Position numbers and translations under genes: made by a program | In this document: positions 17,807 to 27,270 of the stretch, in pieces | Layout of the letters: every line of letters starts with the position of its first letter | Position numbering within the stretch: position 1 is the stretch's first letter | Notes under the pieces: model-generated | What the model was told of the DNA's origin: nothing | Databases searched by the model: none | The model's input: only the letters and a program-made list of their open reading frames with translations | NCBI RefSeq assembly: GCF_001685355.1 | Contig: NZ_CP016438.1 | Span: 3,968,001-4,032,000 of the forward strand | Origin: Streptomyces lincolnensis | GTDB lineage: Bacteria; Actinomycetota; Actinomycetes; Streptomycetales; Streptomycetaceae | Length of the DNA: 64,000 bases | Direction: 5' to 3'

Positions 17807-18643
17807 TCACACGTCGATCTGGGCGAGCTTCTTGCCGTCGAAGGTCATGACCTCGATGTGGTCCAGCTGGCTCTTCGACATGGCCACGCCGCCGCCGATG
17901 TAGAGCGGGTTCTTGGCCTGCTCGGTCTTGGCGTCCGGGATGCCGTAGCCCCACTTGGGGACCGACCAGGAGGCGGCCGTCTCGCGCTCGCCGCTCTTGC
18001 TGACGAAGATCAGGGAGCACTTGAGCGGGCCTTTGACGCCCTTGAGTTCCAGCACGGAGTTCAGGCCCCAGGCCTTCTCCTGCATGGCGACGGTGGCACT
18101 GACGTTCGTCGTGGCGTCGGTCACCGAGACCTTGTCGGCGGGGCTGATGTGCTTGAAGAGGTCTTGGGCGGGGTTGGCCGCAAGAGTTTGCTGCCCGGTC
18201 TTGGGGTCACCGGAGTCGCCGCCGTTGGCCGCCACGGCCGCGAACGGGCCGCCGATGATCATTACGGCCGCGGCCGCCACCATGTAGAAGCTGCGCCGGC
18301 GCTTCTGCGCGCGCTTCTCGGCGACGTCGTCCACCAGCTTGTTCACCAGCCGCGGGCTGGGCTTGGCGGAGAGCGACTCGCCGATGGCGGGTGTGCCGGA
18401 ACCGGGCAGGTCCGCGAGCGCGGCCAGCATCGGCTCCATGCCGGCGAGTTCGTCGAGCTGCTGGGCGCACCATTCGCAGGTGGCGAGATGGGCCTCGAAA
18501 GCGGTTGCCTCGGCGTCGTCGAGGATCCCGAGGGCGTAGGCGCCGACGGTCTCATGCTCACTCGGGCCCGGAGATCCCATCATGGCTCCAGACATACCCG
18601 ACCCACCTGTACCGAATCCCTGGTTTCCCCCGTAAACACTCAT
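17807..18643 (-). CDS. rsuA: Anti-sigma factor of SigU, zinc-binding type
   Basis: A 278-residue membrane anti-sigma factor. The zinc anti-sigma motif HLATCEWC (H-x3-C-x2-C) is near residue 57, in a cytoplasmic domain preceded by a Gly/Met/Ser leader. One membrane helix, SFYMVAAAAVMIIGGPFAAV, at about residue 120 separates it from an extracytoplasmic domain of about 140 residues. The ATG at 18643 overlaps the sigma stop by one base (TGATG); a GTG one codon earlier is possible. Position directly after the sigma gene and the motif identify it as the SigU antagonist; proteolysis or ligand sensing outside the membrane would release SigU. Confidence 0.88.
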   Translation of the reverse strand: MSVYGGNQGFGTGGSGMSGAMMGSPGPSEHETVGAYALGILDDAEATAFEAHLATCEWCAQQLDELAGMEPMLAALADLPGSGTPAIGESLSAKPSPRLVNKLVDDVAEKRAQKRRRSFYMVAAAAVMIIGGPFAAVAANGGDSGDPKTGQQTLAANPAQDLFKHISPADKVSVTDATTNVSATVAMQEKAWGLNSVLELKGVKGPLKCSLIFVSKSGERETAASWSVPKWGYGIPDAKTEQAKNPLYIGGGVAMSKSQLDHIEVMTFDGKKLAQIDV

Positions 18644-19218
18644 CACGCCGTCACCCCCCGCTCCTCCAGAGCCAGCTTCATCGAGCGCAGGGCGTAGAAG
18701 ACCCTGGAGCGGACGGTTCCGCTGGGTATGCCCAGGGTTTCGGCCGCCTCGTTGACGGTACGCCCCTTGAAATACGTCTCGACGAGCACCTCCCGGTGAG
18801 CCGGGGTCAGGTCGTCGAGCGCGTCAGACAGCGTCATCAGCCACAGCGCCTTGTCGATCTCGTCCTCCGCGGGGATGACCTCCAGCGGCGACGGGTCGAC
18901 CTCCTGCGGCCGGGCCTGCCGGCTGCGGTGGCCGTCGATGACGATGCGGCGTGCGACCGTCACCAGCCAGGGGCGTACCGAACCGGTCGCTCGATTGAGC
19001 TGGCCGGCGTTCTTCCAGGCACGGATGAGCGTCTCCTGCACGACGTCCTCGGCTCTCTGCCGGTCGCCGGCGACAAGACGCAGGACGTACGCAAGGAGGG
19101 GTCCGGCGTGCTCTCTGTACAGGGCACGCATCAGCTCCTCATCTGGTTCCGAGGGCTGGGACATGCGATGTCGGGCCCTCGATCCACGTTCATTGGCCAC
19201 GACGGAATCCTTGCGCAC
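18643..19218 (-). CDS. sigU: ECF RNA polymerase sigma factor SigU
   Basis: A 191-residue extracytoplasmic-function sigma factor. Region 2 carries the helix LYREHAGPLLAYVLRLVAGD and AEDVVQETLIRAWKN; region 4 carries LTPAHREVLVETYFKGRTVN and a helix-turn-helix at AAETLGIPSGTVRSRVFYAL. GTG 19218 is chosen because GGAGG lies 5 bases upstream; ATG 19164 would give a shorter protein beginning MSQPSEPDEEL. Transcription is coupled to rsuA. In S. coelicolor the homologous factor controls secreted proteins and differentiation, as I recall. The upstream 265 bases to the next gene should contain an autoregulated promoter, which I could not pin down. Confidence 0.88.
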   Translation of the reverse strand: MRKDSVVANERGSRARHRMSQPSEPDEELMRALYREHAGPLLAYVLRLVAGDRQRAEDVVQETLIRAWKNAGQLNRATGSVRPWLVTVARRIVIDGHRSRQARPQEVDPSPLEVIPAEDEIDKALWLMTLSDALDDLTPAHREVLVETYFKGRTVNEAAETLGIPSGTVRSRVFYALRSMKLALEERGVTA

Positions 19219-19483
19219 GCCCACCTCCGATGTCCGGGGGTTCCCCCAGTCGGTCGCTCCTCCACGGGTACGGACGCGGGCAGTTGTGTGTTCAAAGTCG
19301 CGCGACAGTTTTCTTGTGGGTGTCGTGACGAGGCCGGACATGACAGCACATTCCCGCCGCGTGATCTTTACATTTCCGCCACATCGACCAGATCAAGCCA
19401 GCTGCCCGGAGCGGCCGGAAAGTAAACGACGTGTAATCGAAATCACTTCGACAGCCGCTCCACAGAAGGGACATAACGGCCCC

Positions 19484-20077
19484 TCAGGCACGGGCGAGCG
19501 CCGCCCGACGCCGGTGCCGGGCCACCCTTTCGCGGTTTCCGCAGACCTCACTGGAGCACCAGCGCCTCCTGCGTCCCCGCGAGGTGTCGAGATAGACGAT
19601 CGGGCAGTTGTCCCCCTCGCACTGCCTGAGCCCCGCTCTGGCGACCGGGTCGGTGAGCAGTTCCACGACGTCCCGGGCGACGGCACCGAGCAGCGCCTCG
19701 CACGCGGGCGGACCGGCCAACTCCCGCACCAGCGCGCCGTCCTCACCGGGCACGGCCCGTGGAGCCGGTGGCGCGGCGCGGGCGATCTCGTTGACCCGGG
19801 CGAGCGCCACGTCGTACGGCCGGCCCTCCGGTGCGAGTCCGCCGGGCACCAACTGTCCGACACGGCCGCGCAGTTCGCGGAAACCGACGAGCCAGGAGGC
19901 GTCGGCGTGGGTCAGCGGGGTGCCGTCGGGGACGAGTCCCGCCCGGGTGATCCAGGCGCACAGCACCGTGACGGAGTCGAGGCGTTCGACGGGGTGAGTG
20001 GTCGCGAGGAGATCCAGACAGGTCCGCCCGGAGTCGAACCGCAGCTCGTAAGCGACCGTGGCCGTACCCAATGCCAT
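19484..20077 (-). CDS. CGNR zinc-finger / ABATE domain regulator
   Basis: A 197-residue predicted transcriptional regulator. The N-terminal ABATE-like domain (about 10-140, beginning ELRFDSGRTCLDLLATTH) is followed by a zinc finger with CEGDNCPIVYLDTSRGRRRR and WCSSEVCGNRERVARHRRR, the CGNR signature. The basic tail supports DNA binding. ATG 20077 follows AGG at about 4 bases. It is divergent from the DUF1772 gene, with 208 bases between them, the classic arrangement for a regulator and its target. Ligand unknown. Confidence 0.88.
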   Translation of the reverse strand: MALGTATVAYELRFDSGRTCLDLLATTHPVERLDSVTVLCAWITRAGLVPDGTPLTHADASWLVGFRELRGRVGQLVPGGLAPEGRPYDVALARVNEIARAAPPAPRAVPGEDGALVRELAGPPACEALLGAVARDVVELLTDPVARAGLRQCEGDNCPIVYLDTSRGRRRRWCSSEVCGNRERVARHRRRAALARA

Positions 20078-20285
20078 GTGCCTGTCACCGCCTAGGGGTC
20101 ACCCCGGGAGGGCGGGGTGGGAGAGATACCAGTGAGGGAGGGCTGGTGAACCGTTCCCTCTAACAGTGCCTGCCCGCTCTCGCGGCCGGAACCCCTCGTA
20201 CCGGCGGACGGCTGTGGACGCCCGCGTATGCGGGCGCGCGCATCGGCCATGTTCCGGCGGCCCCCGCGGTCCTTGACTGAAAGGC

Positions 20286-20777
20286 ATGACACCGAAGACG
20301 AGCACCACCGCCGGAGGCGTTCTGGGCGCGGCCACCATCGCCACGGGGCTGATCGCCGGGACCTTCTACATCTTCGTCTTCGCCGTGATGCCGGCCCTGG
20401 CGCGCGGCGACGACCGGACCTACATCCAGGTCATGCGGGACATCGACGGCGTGATCACGAACCCGGTGTTCCTGCTGACCTTCAACGGCGCGCTCCTGCT
20501 CACGGCGATCGCGGTCTGGCAGTCCCGCGGCACCCCCTACCTCCGGTGGGCCTGGGCCGCGTTCCTCGCCTACGCCCTGAACTTCCTGGTCACCGTGGCG
20601 TTCAACATCCCCCTCAACAACGACCTGCACCAGGGCAGCGACTGGTCCGCCCTGCGAGAGGACTTCGAGGACCCCTGGGTGGCGTGGAACGCGGTACGCA
20701 CGGTGTTCTCGACACTGGCGCTGGGCTTCCTGGCGAGGACGCTGGTGCTGTACGGCAGGAGGCGGCCGTCGTCCTAG
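20286..20777 (+). CDS. DUF1772 membrane protein (anthrone oxygenase-like)
   Basis: A 163-residue integral membrane protein with four predicted helices: GVLGAATIATGLIAGTFYIF, about 60-80, 88-108 and near 140. The DUF1772 family includes anthrone oxygenases from aromatic polyketide pathways, but most members, including this one, stand outside such clusters. FVFAVMPALAR and FNIPLNNDL are family-like. The divergent CGNR regulator is its likely controller. Actual activity is unknown. Confidence 0.85.
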   Translation: MTPKTSTTAGGVLGAATIATGLIAGTFYIFVFAVMPALARGDDRTYIQVMRDIDGVITNPVFLLTFNGALLLTAIAVWQSRGTPYLRWAWAAFLAYALNFLVTVAFNIPLNNDLHQGSDWSALREDFEDPWVAWNAVRTVFSTLALGFLARTLVLYGRRRPSS

Positions 20778-21002
20778 CCGCCCCGCCGGCCGCCCCCGCC
20801 CAGGGTCCGGCCGGCGGATCAGGTCGCAGGTATCCGCCGGCGTCTGATCAGTTCCGGTGAAGGGGTGCGTGCAGCTGCAAGGCGCGGGAGGGCGTCGACG
20901 CGGGGCATCGGCAACCGACGACAACGCTGCTGGGGCCCCCGCGTCCGCGACATGATCCGCCGGACAGGCCCCAGCCGTCCCCGCCTCTCCCCGCGTGCCT
21001 GC

Positions 21003-22154
21003 TCACGTATCCGAGTACTTGGAATCCGCCGCCGGATCCAGCGCCAGCCGGTAGCCCCGCTTCACCACCGTCTGGATCAGCTTCGGGGCGCCCAGGGCCG
21101 TTCGCAGGCGGGCCATCGCCGTTTCCACGGCGTGCTCGTCGCGGCCGGCGCCGGGAAGCGCCCGCAGCAGGTCGGAGCGCGCCACGACCCACCCCGGCCG
21201 CCGGGACAGGGCCCGCAGCAGGGACATGCCGGCGGGCGGCACCGGTTTCAGCTCCCCGTCCACCAGCACCGCGTGGCCGCGGATCTCCACCCGGTGCCCG
21301 GCGATCGGCAGCGTCCGCGCCCGGGCGGGCAGTTCCTGGCACAGCAACTGGACGAGCGGCCCGAGCCGGAAGCGCTCGGGCGAGACCGTGTCGACGCCCA
21401 GGGCCTGGAGCGGCAGGGCGGTGACCGGGCCGACGCAGGCCGGGAGGACGTCGTGGTTGAGGGCGGCGAGGAGTTCGGGCAGCAGGCTGCGGTCCTCGGC
21501 CCGGGAGATCAGCGACGCGGCGGCCGGCGCGCTGGTGAAGGTGAGCGCGTCCAGGCCACGGGAGACGGCCGCGTCCAGCAGCCGGTCCACCGGCCCGATG
21601 TCCTCCGGCGGCAGCCACCGGTAGACGGGGATCCCGAGCACCTCCGCTCCCGCGGCGCGCAGAGCCTCCACGAAACCGGGCAGCGGCTCGCCGTGCAGCT
21701 GAATGGCGATCCGACGGTCCTCGACGCCCTCCTCCAGGAGCCGGTCGAGCACCTCGGCCATGGACTCCGACGACGGCGACCACTCCTCGGTGAGGCCGGC
21801 CGCGCGGACGGCGCCCTTGACCTTGGGGCCGCGCGCGAGCAGCTCGACCCCGCGCAGCCTGGTCAGCAGGTCCTCGCCGAGGCCCCAGCCGTCGGCGGCC
21901 TCGATCCAGCCGCGGAAGCCGATCGCGGTCGTGGCGACCACCACGTCGGGTGCCTGGTCGATGATCTGCTTGGTGGCCGCGAGCAGCTCGCTGTCGTCGC
22001 TGAGCGGCACGATGCGCAGGGCGGGGGCGTGCAGCACCGCGGCTCCGCGCCGCTGAAGCAGCGCGCCCAGTTCGTCGGCCCGACGCGCGGCGGTGACTCC
22101 CACGGTGAACCCCGCGAGGGGGCCATGGTCCGGTCGCTGTTGTTCGTCGTACAT
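21003..22154 (-). CDS. nnaR: NnaR: uroporphyrinogen-III synthase-like regulator with winged helix
   Basis: A 383-residue fusion. Residues about 12-260 form a HemD fold (FTVGVTAARRADELGALLQR, FTSAPAAASLI), and the last 100 residues form an OmpR-type winged helix with LVDGELKPVPPAGMSLLRAL and TVVKRGYRLALDP. In S. coelicolor this protein regulates nitrate and nitrite assimilation alongside GlnR. It lies just downstream of narK on the same strand with 118 bases between, so partial co-transcription is possible. The HemD part may sense a ligand rather than act in haem synthesis, which has its own hemD. Confidence 0.88.
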   Translation of the reverse strand: MYDEQQRPDHGPLAGFTVGVTAARRADELGALLQRRGAAVLHAPALRIVPLSDDSELLAATKQIIDQAPDVVVATTAIGFRGWIEAADGWGLGEDLLTRLRGVELLARGPKVKGAVRAAGLTEEWSPSSESMAEVLDRLLEEGVEDRRIAIQLHGEPLPGFVEALRAAGAEVLGIPVYRWLPPEDIGPVDRLLDAAVSRGLDALTFTSAPAAASLISRAEDRSLLPELLAALNHDVLPACVGPVTALPLQALGVDTVSPERFRLGPLVQLLCQELPARARTLPIAGHRVEIRGHAVLVDGELKPVPPAGMSLLRALSRRPGWVVARSDLLRALPGAGRDEHAVETAMARLRTALGAPKLIQTVVKRGYRLALDPAADSKYSDT

Positions 22155-22272
22155 AACTTCTCGTCCCGGAGTCGTCTTGCACCTACCCAGCAGGTGAGGG
22201 CACCAGCATGCCGACCGAGCCTGTCAACGGCTCGTGACAGGCTCGGTTCGGGTTCATGTCGCCAGTGTTACG

Positions 22273-23655
22273 TCACACCTCGGCGTAGCTGAACTGCGGG
22301 TTCGCCTCTGTGGCGGCTGTGGTCTCGGCCTTCGCGGCCGTACGGCGAAGGTATACGGCCCAGGTGACCACGAAGCAGGCGGCGTAGAAGACGAGGAAGG
22401 CGACGAACGCTCCGGTGCCGGAACCGTAGGAGAGGAAGGACTGGCGGAAGGCGAGGTTGATGCCGACACCGCCGAGCGCGCCCACCGCCCCGATGAGCCC
22501 CATGGAGGCACCCGAGAGGCGACGGCCGTACGCGGCGGCCTCCTCGCCCTGGAGCCCCTTGGCGAGGGCCTTGTTCTGGAAGATGCCGGGGATCATCTTG
22601 AACGTCGAGCCGTTGCCGAGGCCGGTGAGGACGAACAGCACCACGAAGGCCACGGTGAACAGGGCCAGCGACTTCTCCATGCTGGCGGCGATGAGGACCG
22701 AGGTCGCCACGCCCATGCCGACGTAGTTGTACAGCGTGATCTTCGCGCCGCCGTACTTGTCGGCCAGCCACCCGCCCAGCGGGCGGATCAGGGAGCCGAG
22801 CAGCGGGCCGATGAAGGTGACGTACGCCGCCTCCAGCGGGGTCCGGCCGAACTGGTTGGTCAGCACCTGCCCGAAGGCGAAGCTGTATCCGATGAAGGAA
22901 CCGAAGGTGCCGATGTAGAGGAAGGACATGATCCAGGTGTGGGCGTCCTTCGCGGCGTCCTTGGCGGCGCCGGTGTCGTTCTTCACGTTCTCGATGTTGT
23001 CCATGAAGAGCGCGGCGAGGACGGCGGCGACGACGATGAACGGGATGTAGATCCCGAGCAGCACGCGGGGGCCCCCGCTGGCGCCGATGATCGCGAGCGC
23101 GACCAGCTGGATGACCGGGACACCGATGTTGCCGCCGCCCGCGTTGAGGCCGAGGGCCCAGCCCTTCTTCCGCAGGGGGAAGAAGGCGTTGATGTTGGTC
23201 ATCGAGGAGGCGAAGTTGCCGCCGCCGATACCGGCCAGCAGGCCGACCAGCAGGAAGGTGTTGAAGGAGGTGCCCGGCTCCATCACCGTGAACGCGGCGA
23301 CGGTGGGCACGAGGAGGAGCGCGGCCGAGACGATGGTCCAGTTCCGCCCGCCGAAGATCGCCACGGCGAAGGTGTAGGGGACCCGGACGACGGCTCCGAC
23401 CAGGGTCACGAACGAGGTCAGCAGGAACTTGTCGGCCGGGGTCAGGCCGTACTCCGGGCCCATGAAGAGCACCAGCACGGACCACATGGTCCAGATCGAG
23501 AACCCGATGTGCTCGGAGAGGACGGAGAAGAGGAGGTTGCGGCGGGCGACCTTCTCTCCGGTCTCCTTCCAGAAGGTCTCGTCCTCCGGATCCCACTGCT
23601 GGATCCAGCGGCCGCCCCTGCTCGGGGGTGCGGGGGCTGTGCTCGGGGCTGTCAT
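22273..23655 (-). CDS. narK: Nitrate/nitrite transporter, NarK family
   Basis: A 460-residue major facilitator with 12 predicted helices, importing nitrate or exporting nitrite. The NarK signatures GNFASSMTNINAFFPLRKKG near residue 150 and GNGSTFKMIPGIF near 350 are clear. ATG 23655 has GGAGG 5 bases upstream and is preferred over an earlier in-frame start at 23691. The adjacent nnaR and a GlnR-like sequence upstream point to nitrogen control. A narrow role in assimilation rather than respiration is inferred because no narGHJI genes are nearby. Confidence 0.93.
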   Translation of the reverse strand: MTAPSTAPAPPSRGGRWIQQWDPEDETFWKETGEKVARRNLLFSVLSEHIGFSIWTMWSVLVLFMGPEYGLTPADKFLLTSFVTLVGAVVRVPYTFAVAIFGGRNWTIVSAALLLVPTVAAFTVMEPGTSFNTFLLVGLLAGIGGGNFASSMTNINAFFPLRKKGWALGLNAGGGNIGVPVIQLVALAIIGASGGPRVLLGIYIPFIVVAAVLAALFMDNIENVKNDTGAAKDAAKDAHTWIMSFLYIGTFGSFIGYSFAFGQVLTNQFGRTPLEAAYVTFIGPLLGSLIRPLGGWLADKYGGAKITLYNYVGMGVATSVLIAASMEKSLALFTVAFVVLFVLTGLGNGSTFKMIPGIFQNKALAKGLQGEEAAAYGRRLSGASMGLIGAVGALGGVGINLAFRQSFLSYGSGTGAFVAFLVFYAACFVVTWAVYLRRTAAKAETTAATEANPQFSYAEV

Positions 23656-23746
23656 GACGCCTCCACGGTGCGACGGGGCTCGGTCGTTCAAGGGAGTGGC
23701 TGAGTCCCGACGGTAGGGAGGGCGCGTTTCCGGGCTGTGGCAACGA

Positions 23747-23762
23747 GTGACCGGTAAGGAAC
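23747..23762. promoter_or_regulatory. GlnR-box-like sequence upstream of narK
   Basis: GTGAC-CGGTAA-GGAAC resembles the GlnR half-box gTnAC-n6-GaAAc with one deviation. It is about 92 bases upstream of narK. Only one box pair was seen, so confidence is low. Confidence 0.3.
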
Positions 23763-23857
23763 TTTGCTCTCACCGAGAGTGGAGGTGGGATGAGAGGTTT
23801 CGGAACCTCATGTGACCCGGTTCATATCGGAGCGAACACGGGCAGGGCGGATGAGGG

Positions 23858-25078
23858 TCACCGGTGCCTGCCGCTGCGGCCCCCCTGCGCGCCGTTCGGC
23901 CACAGCCGCGGTTTCCGCTTCGCCGCCACGTCCTCCATCCAGCCGAAGCACAGGACACAGCCTGCGGTGAGGACCCAGACGACGGCCAGCAGGGGCCAGG
24001 AGCTCTCCAGGAACCAGGGGAGGTTCTGCTCCAGCAGCGGCACGCTCCACAGGTGGTCCCACAGGGACTCGGCGACGACGATGCACAGGTTGTGCCACAG
24101 GTAGATGGTGACCGCGCGGGAGTTGAACAGGGCGATCAGCCGGTCCCAGCGGCGCAGCGGTCGCGGCCACTGGGACCAGGAGGGGCTGATGTGCAGGAGC
24201 AGCAGCACGGTGGCGAAGGACCACAGGGACTGGGCGAAGGGGATGTCGTCGAGGTCGTGGTCCGGTTTGAAGCCGTGCGTGAGCATGTACCACAGGCCCG
24301 CACAGCCGATCACGGGCGCGACCGAGGGCACGACATAGCGGGGCAGCCGCTTCAGGATGCCTTCCTGGTGGGCCATGCCGAGCAGCCAGCAGGCACCGAA
24401 CGCGCCGAAGTCGATCAGCGCGGAGTCGATCCGCGGGCTGGGCACGCTCAGCCAGCCGGACTCCAGCAGCGCCGACAGCAGGACCGGCGACAGGATCGTC
24501 GGCCACGGCAGCGCACGCAGGGCCTTCAGCAGCAGCGGCGAGAGCAGCACGAACCAGAGGTAGGCGCGGATGTACCAGAGCGGTACGGCCATCTGCTCGG
24601 CCCACTCGGGCCCGATCAGCCCGCCGACTCCGCTCAGGCCCTCGCCGTACGGCGGATCGCTCAGCGGGAGGATCCAGTAGCCGAGGTGGAGCCACCACCA
24701 GCCCGGGTGGCCCTCGGCGTCCGGTCCCCAGCCCTGGAGCAGCATGCCGCTCACGCCGATCGCGCCCAGCAGCCACAGCGGCGGCAGCAGCCGGCGCAGT
24801 CGGCCGCGGACCACCTCCACGGCGGGGCGCCTGCTCAGGGAGCGGGCCATGAGGTTGCCGGCCAGGGCGAACATCACGCCCATGGACGGGAAGATCACCG
24901 GGAGCCAGGCCCAGCCGAACAGGTGGTAGAAGACGACCCGGAACAGGGCGATCGCCCTCAGCAGGTCGAAGTAGCGGTCACGGCCGGACCCGGCGGGCCG
25001 GCTCGGCTGCTCCGGTACCTCCGGGAGCGGCTCGTCCGGTCGCGCGGGCGCCTGGGGTTCGTACGGCGTCGTACTCAT
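23858..25078 (-). CDS. Membrane acyltransferase, acyltransferase-3 family
   Basis: A 406-residue integral membrane protein with about ten helices. It starts with a Pro-rich cytoplasmic stretch, then RYFDLLRAIALFRVVFYHLF, containing the Arg and His typical of acyltransferase-3 enzymes that O-acetylate or succinylate polysaccharides. YLWHNLCIVVAESLW near the C terminus fits the family. ATG 25078 overlaps the upstream stop (ATGA), so it is translated with the deacetylase/synthase. Together they correspond to the matAB locus needed for hyphal aggregation in Streptomyces; I am not sure which letter belongs to which gene, so no symbol is given. Confidence 0.88.
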   Translation of the reverse strand: MSTTPYEPQAPARPDEPLPEVPEQPSRPAGSGRDRYFDLLRAIALFRVVFYHLFGWAWLPVIFPSMGVMFALAGNLMARSLSRRPAVEVVRGRLRRLLPPLWLLGAIGVSGMLLQGWGPDAEGHPGWWWLHLGYWILPLSDPPYGEGLSGVGGLIGPEWAEQMAVPLWYIRAYLWFVLLSPLLLKALRALPWPTILSPVLLSALLESGWLSVPSPRIDSALIDFGAFGACWLLGMAHQEGILKRLPRYVVPSVAPVIGCAGLWYMLTHGFKPDHDLDDIPFAQSLWSFATVLLLLHISPSWSQWPRPLRRWDRLIALFNSRAVTIYLWHNLCIVVAESLWDHLWSVPLLEQNLPWFLESSWPLLAVVWVLTAGCVLCFGWMEDVAAKRKPRLWPNGAQGGRSGRHR

Positions 25079-27270
25079 GCCACCGTCCTCCCGCCCACGA
25101 CCTGTCCGCCGCGTCCGGCCGGTTCGCTCGGCGGCGCGGACACCCCGCCCTTGCGCCGCAGCTTCTGCCAGCGCAGGCGGCCGCCGGTGAGGGCGGTGAT
25201 CCAGGACTGGAGCAGCACGACGTACATCAGCTGCCGGTACAGGATCTGCTGGAGTGGCAGCGAGATCAGCGGGGTGAGTTTCTCGCGGTCGAGGATGAAG
25301 GAGTACGTGGCGCAGACCGCCTGGACGGCCAGGACGCCGAACCAGGCGAGGATCGTCTTCTCGGTGGGGCCGAAGACCAGGCCGTAGACGAGGAAGATGT
25401 CGATCAGGGGCGCGAGCAGCGGGGCCAGGACCATGAAGAGGGAGACCAGCGGCAGGCCGACACGGCCGAAGCGGCCCGAGGGGCCCTTGTCGAAGAGGGC
25501 GCGGCGGTGCTTCCAGATGGCCTGCATGGTGCCGTACGACCACCGGTAGCGCTGGGACCACAGCTGCTGGACGGACTCGGGGGCCTCGGTCCAGGCGCGG
25601 GCCTTCTCGGCGTAGACGACCCGCCAGCCGTCGCGGTGGATGGCCATGGTGATGTCGGTGTCCTCGGCGAGCGTGTCGTCGCTCATGCCGCCGACGCGTT
25701 CCAGGGCGGTGCGGCGGAAGGCGCCGACCGCGCCGGGGATGGTGGGCATGCACTGGAGGACGTCGTACATACGGCGGTCCAGGTTGAAGCCCATCACGTA
25801 CTCGATGTGCTGCCAGGCGCCGATGAGGGTGTCCTTGTTGCCGACCTTGGCGTTGCCGGCGACCGCGCCGACGCGGGGGTCGCCGAAGGGCTGGACGAGC
25901 TCGCGGACCGTGGAGGGCTCGAAGACGGTGTCGCCGTCCATCATCACGACCAGGTCGTAACGGGCGTTGGCCACACCGCGGTTGAGGGCGGCGGGCTTGC
26001 CCGCGTTGAGCTGGCGGACGACCCGGACGCCCGGCAGGGCGAGGTTCTCCACGATCCGTGCCGTGCCGTCGCTGGAGCCGTCGTCGATGACGATGACCTC
26101 GACGGGGTGCTCGCCGGCGATCAGTGAGCGGACGGTGTTCTCGATGCACTTGGCCTCGTTGTACGCCGGCACCAGCACCGAGACCGGTTCGGTGACCGGT
26201 GGTCCCCAGCTGAAGTCGCGGCGGCGGACCCGGCGGGCGTGGATGCCGGAGAGCACGAACATCAGGCCGAAGCGGGCGAGGACCAGGAAGCCGATGATCG
26301 CGAGGCCGACCACGAGGACGGCGGTGATGTTGTCCGAGGCCTGGACGAGGAAGACCCAGGCGGTGCCCTTCCACCGGTCGACGCCGGCGACCTCGGTGTG
26401 CGCGCTGGGGGCGTCCAGGGCCTCGGTGAGGTTGTCGAACGCGTAGCCCTTCGCCTTCATCTGCGGCAGGAAGCGGTCCAGGGCCTCGACGGTCTGGTGG
26501 CGGTCGCCGCCGGAGTCGTGCATGAGGACGATCGCGCCCTTGCCGTCCTCGGGCGTGACGTTGCGGATGATCCGCGCGGCGCCCGGCTTGCGCCAGTCCT
26601 CGCTGTCGACGCTGGTGACGACGGTGATGTAGCCGCGGCTGCCGATGTACTGGGTGACCGGCCAGGACTCGTTGTCCATGGCGGCGGCGAACGAGGAGTA
26701 CGGCGGCCGGAAGAGCGAGGTGCGGATGCCCGCGGCGCCGGTGATCGCGAGCTGGTTCTGGGACAGCTCCCAGTCGATGCGCTTCTTCGACTGGTAGGAG
26801 AGGTCGGGGTGGTTGAAGGTGTGCAGGCCGATCTCGTGGCCCTCGTCGACCATGCGCCTGACCAGGTCCGGGTAGCGGGAGGCCATGGTGCCGGTGACGA
26901 AGAAGACGGCGTGCGCGTCGTGTTCCTTCAGCACGTCCAGGACCTTCGGGGTCCAGGTCGGGTCGGGGCCGTCGTCGAAGGTGAGGACCATGTGGCGGTC
27001 GGGCACCTTCAGCGTGGCGGGGCTCTTGCCCCGGGTGTCGATGACCGGTCCGCCGTCGATGACCTTCTGGGGCACCTTGTCGGCCGACGCCTCGGGCCGG
27101 ACTCTGTGGTCGGCAAGGATCTCGCTGTGCACATAGCCGCGCAGCATCAGCATCGCCATCAGCGCGGCGAGGACCAGTATGGGCAGCAGCAGACGCATGG
27201 GAAGGCGGCGGCGCCGGGAGCCGTCGGGGGCTCCGGTCGCGGCCCCGGGACGGCGGGTGCGGGTTGCCAT
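25075..27270 (-). CDS. Bifunctional polysaccharide deacetylase / family 2 glycosyltransferase (matAB locus)
   Basis: A 731-residue membrane enzyme. An N-terminal helix (about 26-45) precedes a NodB-type CE4 deacetylase with TFDDGPDPTW near residue 96, HTFNHPDL and RPPYSS, facing outside. A membrane span (about 320-345) leads to a processive GT2 synthase with PVSVLVPAYNE, DDGSSDGT, MDGDT, EDTD and the polymerase signature QRYRW near 565, then three or four C-terminal helices. The layout suits synthesis and partial deacetylation of a poly-GlcNAc-like surface polymer. In Streptomyces the matAB products are reported to make poly-beta-1,6-GlcNAc for pellet formation. The ATG at 27270 overlaps a preceding possible stop (TGATG). 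Confidence 0.9.
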   Translation of the reverse strand: MATRTRRPGAATGAPDGSRRRRLPMRLLLPILVLAALMAMLMLRGYVHSEILADHRVRPEASADKVPQKVIDGGPVIDTRGKSPATLKVPDRHMVLTFDDGPDPTWTPKVLDVLKEHDAHAVFFVTGTMASRYPDLVRRMVDEGHEIGLHTFNHPDLSYQSKKRIDWELSQNQLAITGAAGIRTSLFRPPYSSFAAAMDNESWPVTQYIGSRGYITVVTSVDSEDWRKPGAARIIRNVTPEDGKGAIVLMHDSGGDRHQTVEALDRFLPQMKAKGYAFDNLTEALDAPSAHTEVAGVDRWKGTAWVFLVQASDNITAVLVVGLAIIGFLVLARFGLMFVLSGIHARRVRRRDFSWGPPVTEPVSVLVPAYNEAKCIENTVRSLIAGEHPVEVIVIDDGSSDGTARIVENLALPGVRVVRQLNAGKPAALNRGVANARYDLVVMMDGDTVFEPSTVRELVQPFGDPRVGAVAGNAKVGNKDTLIGAWQHIEYVMGFNLDRRMYDVLQCMPTIPGAVGAFRRTALERVGGMSDDTLAEDTDITMAIHRDGWRVVYAEKARAWTEAPESVQQLWSQRYRWSYGTMQAIWKHRRALFDKGPSGRFGRVGLPLVSLFMVLAPLLAPLIDIFLVYGLVFGPTEKTILAWFGVLAVQAVCATYSFILDREKLTPLISLPLQQILYRQLMYVVLLQSWITALTGGRLRWQKLRRKGGVSAPPSEPAGRGGQVVGGRTVA

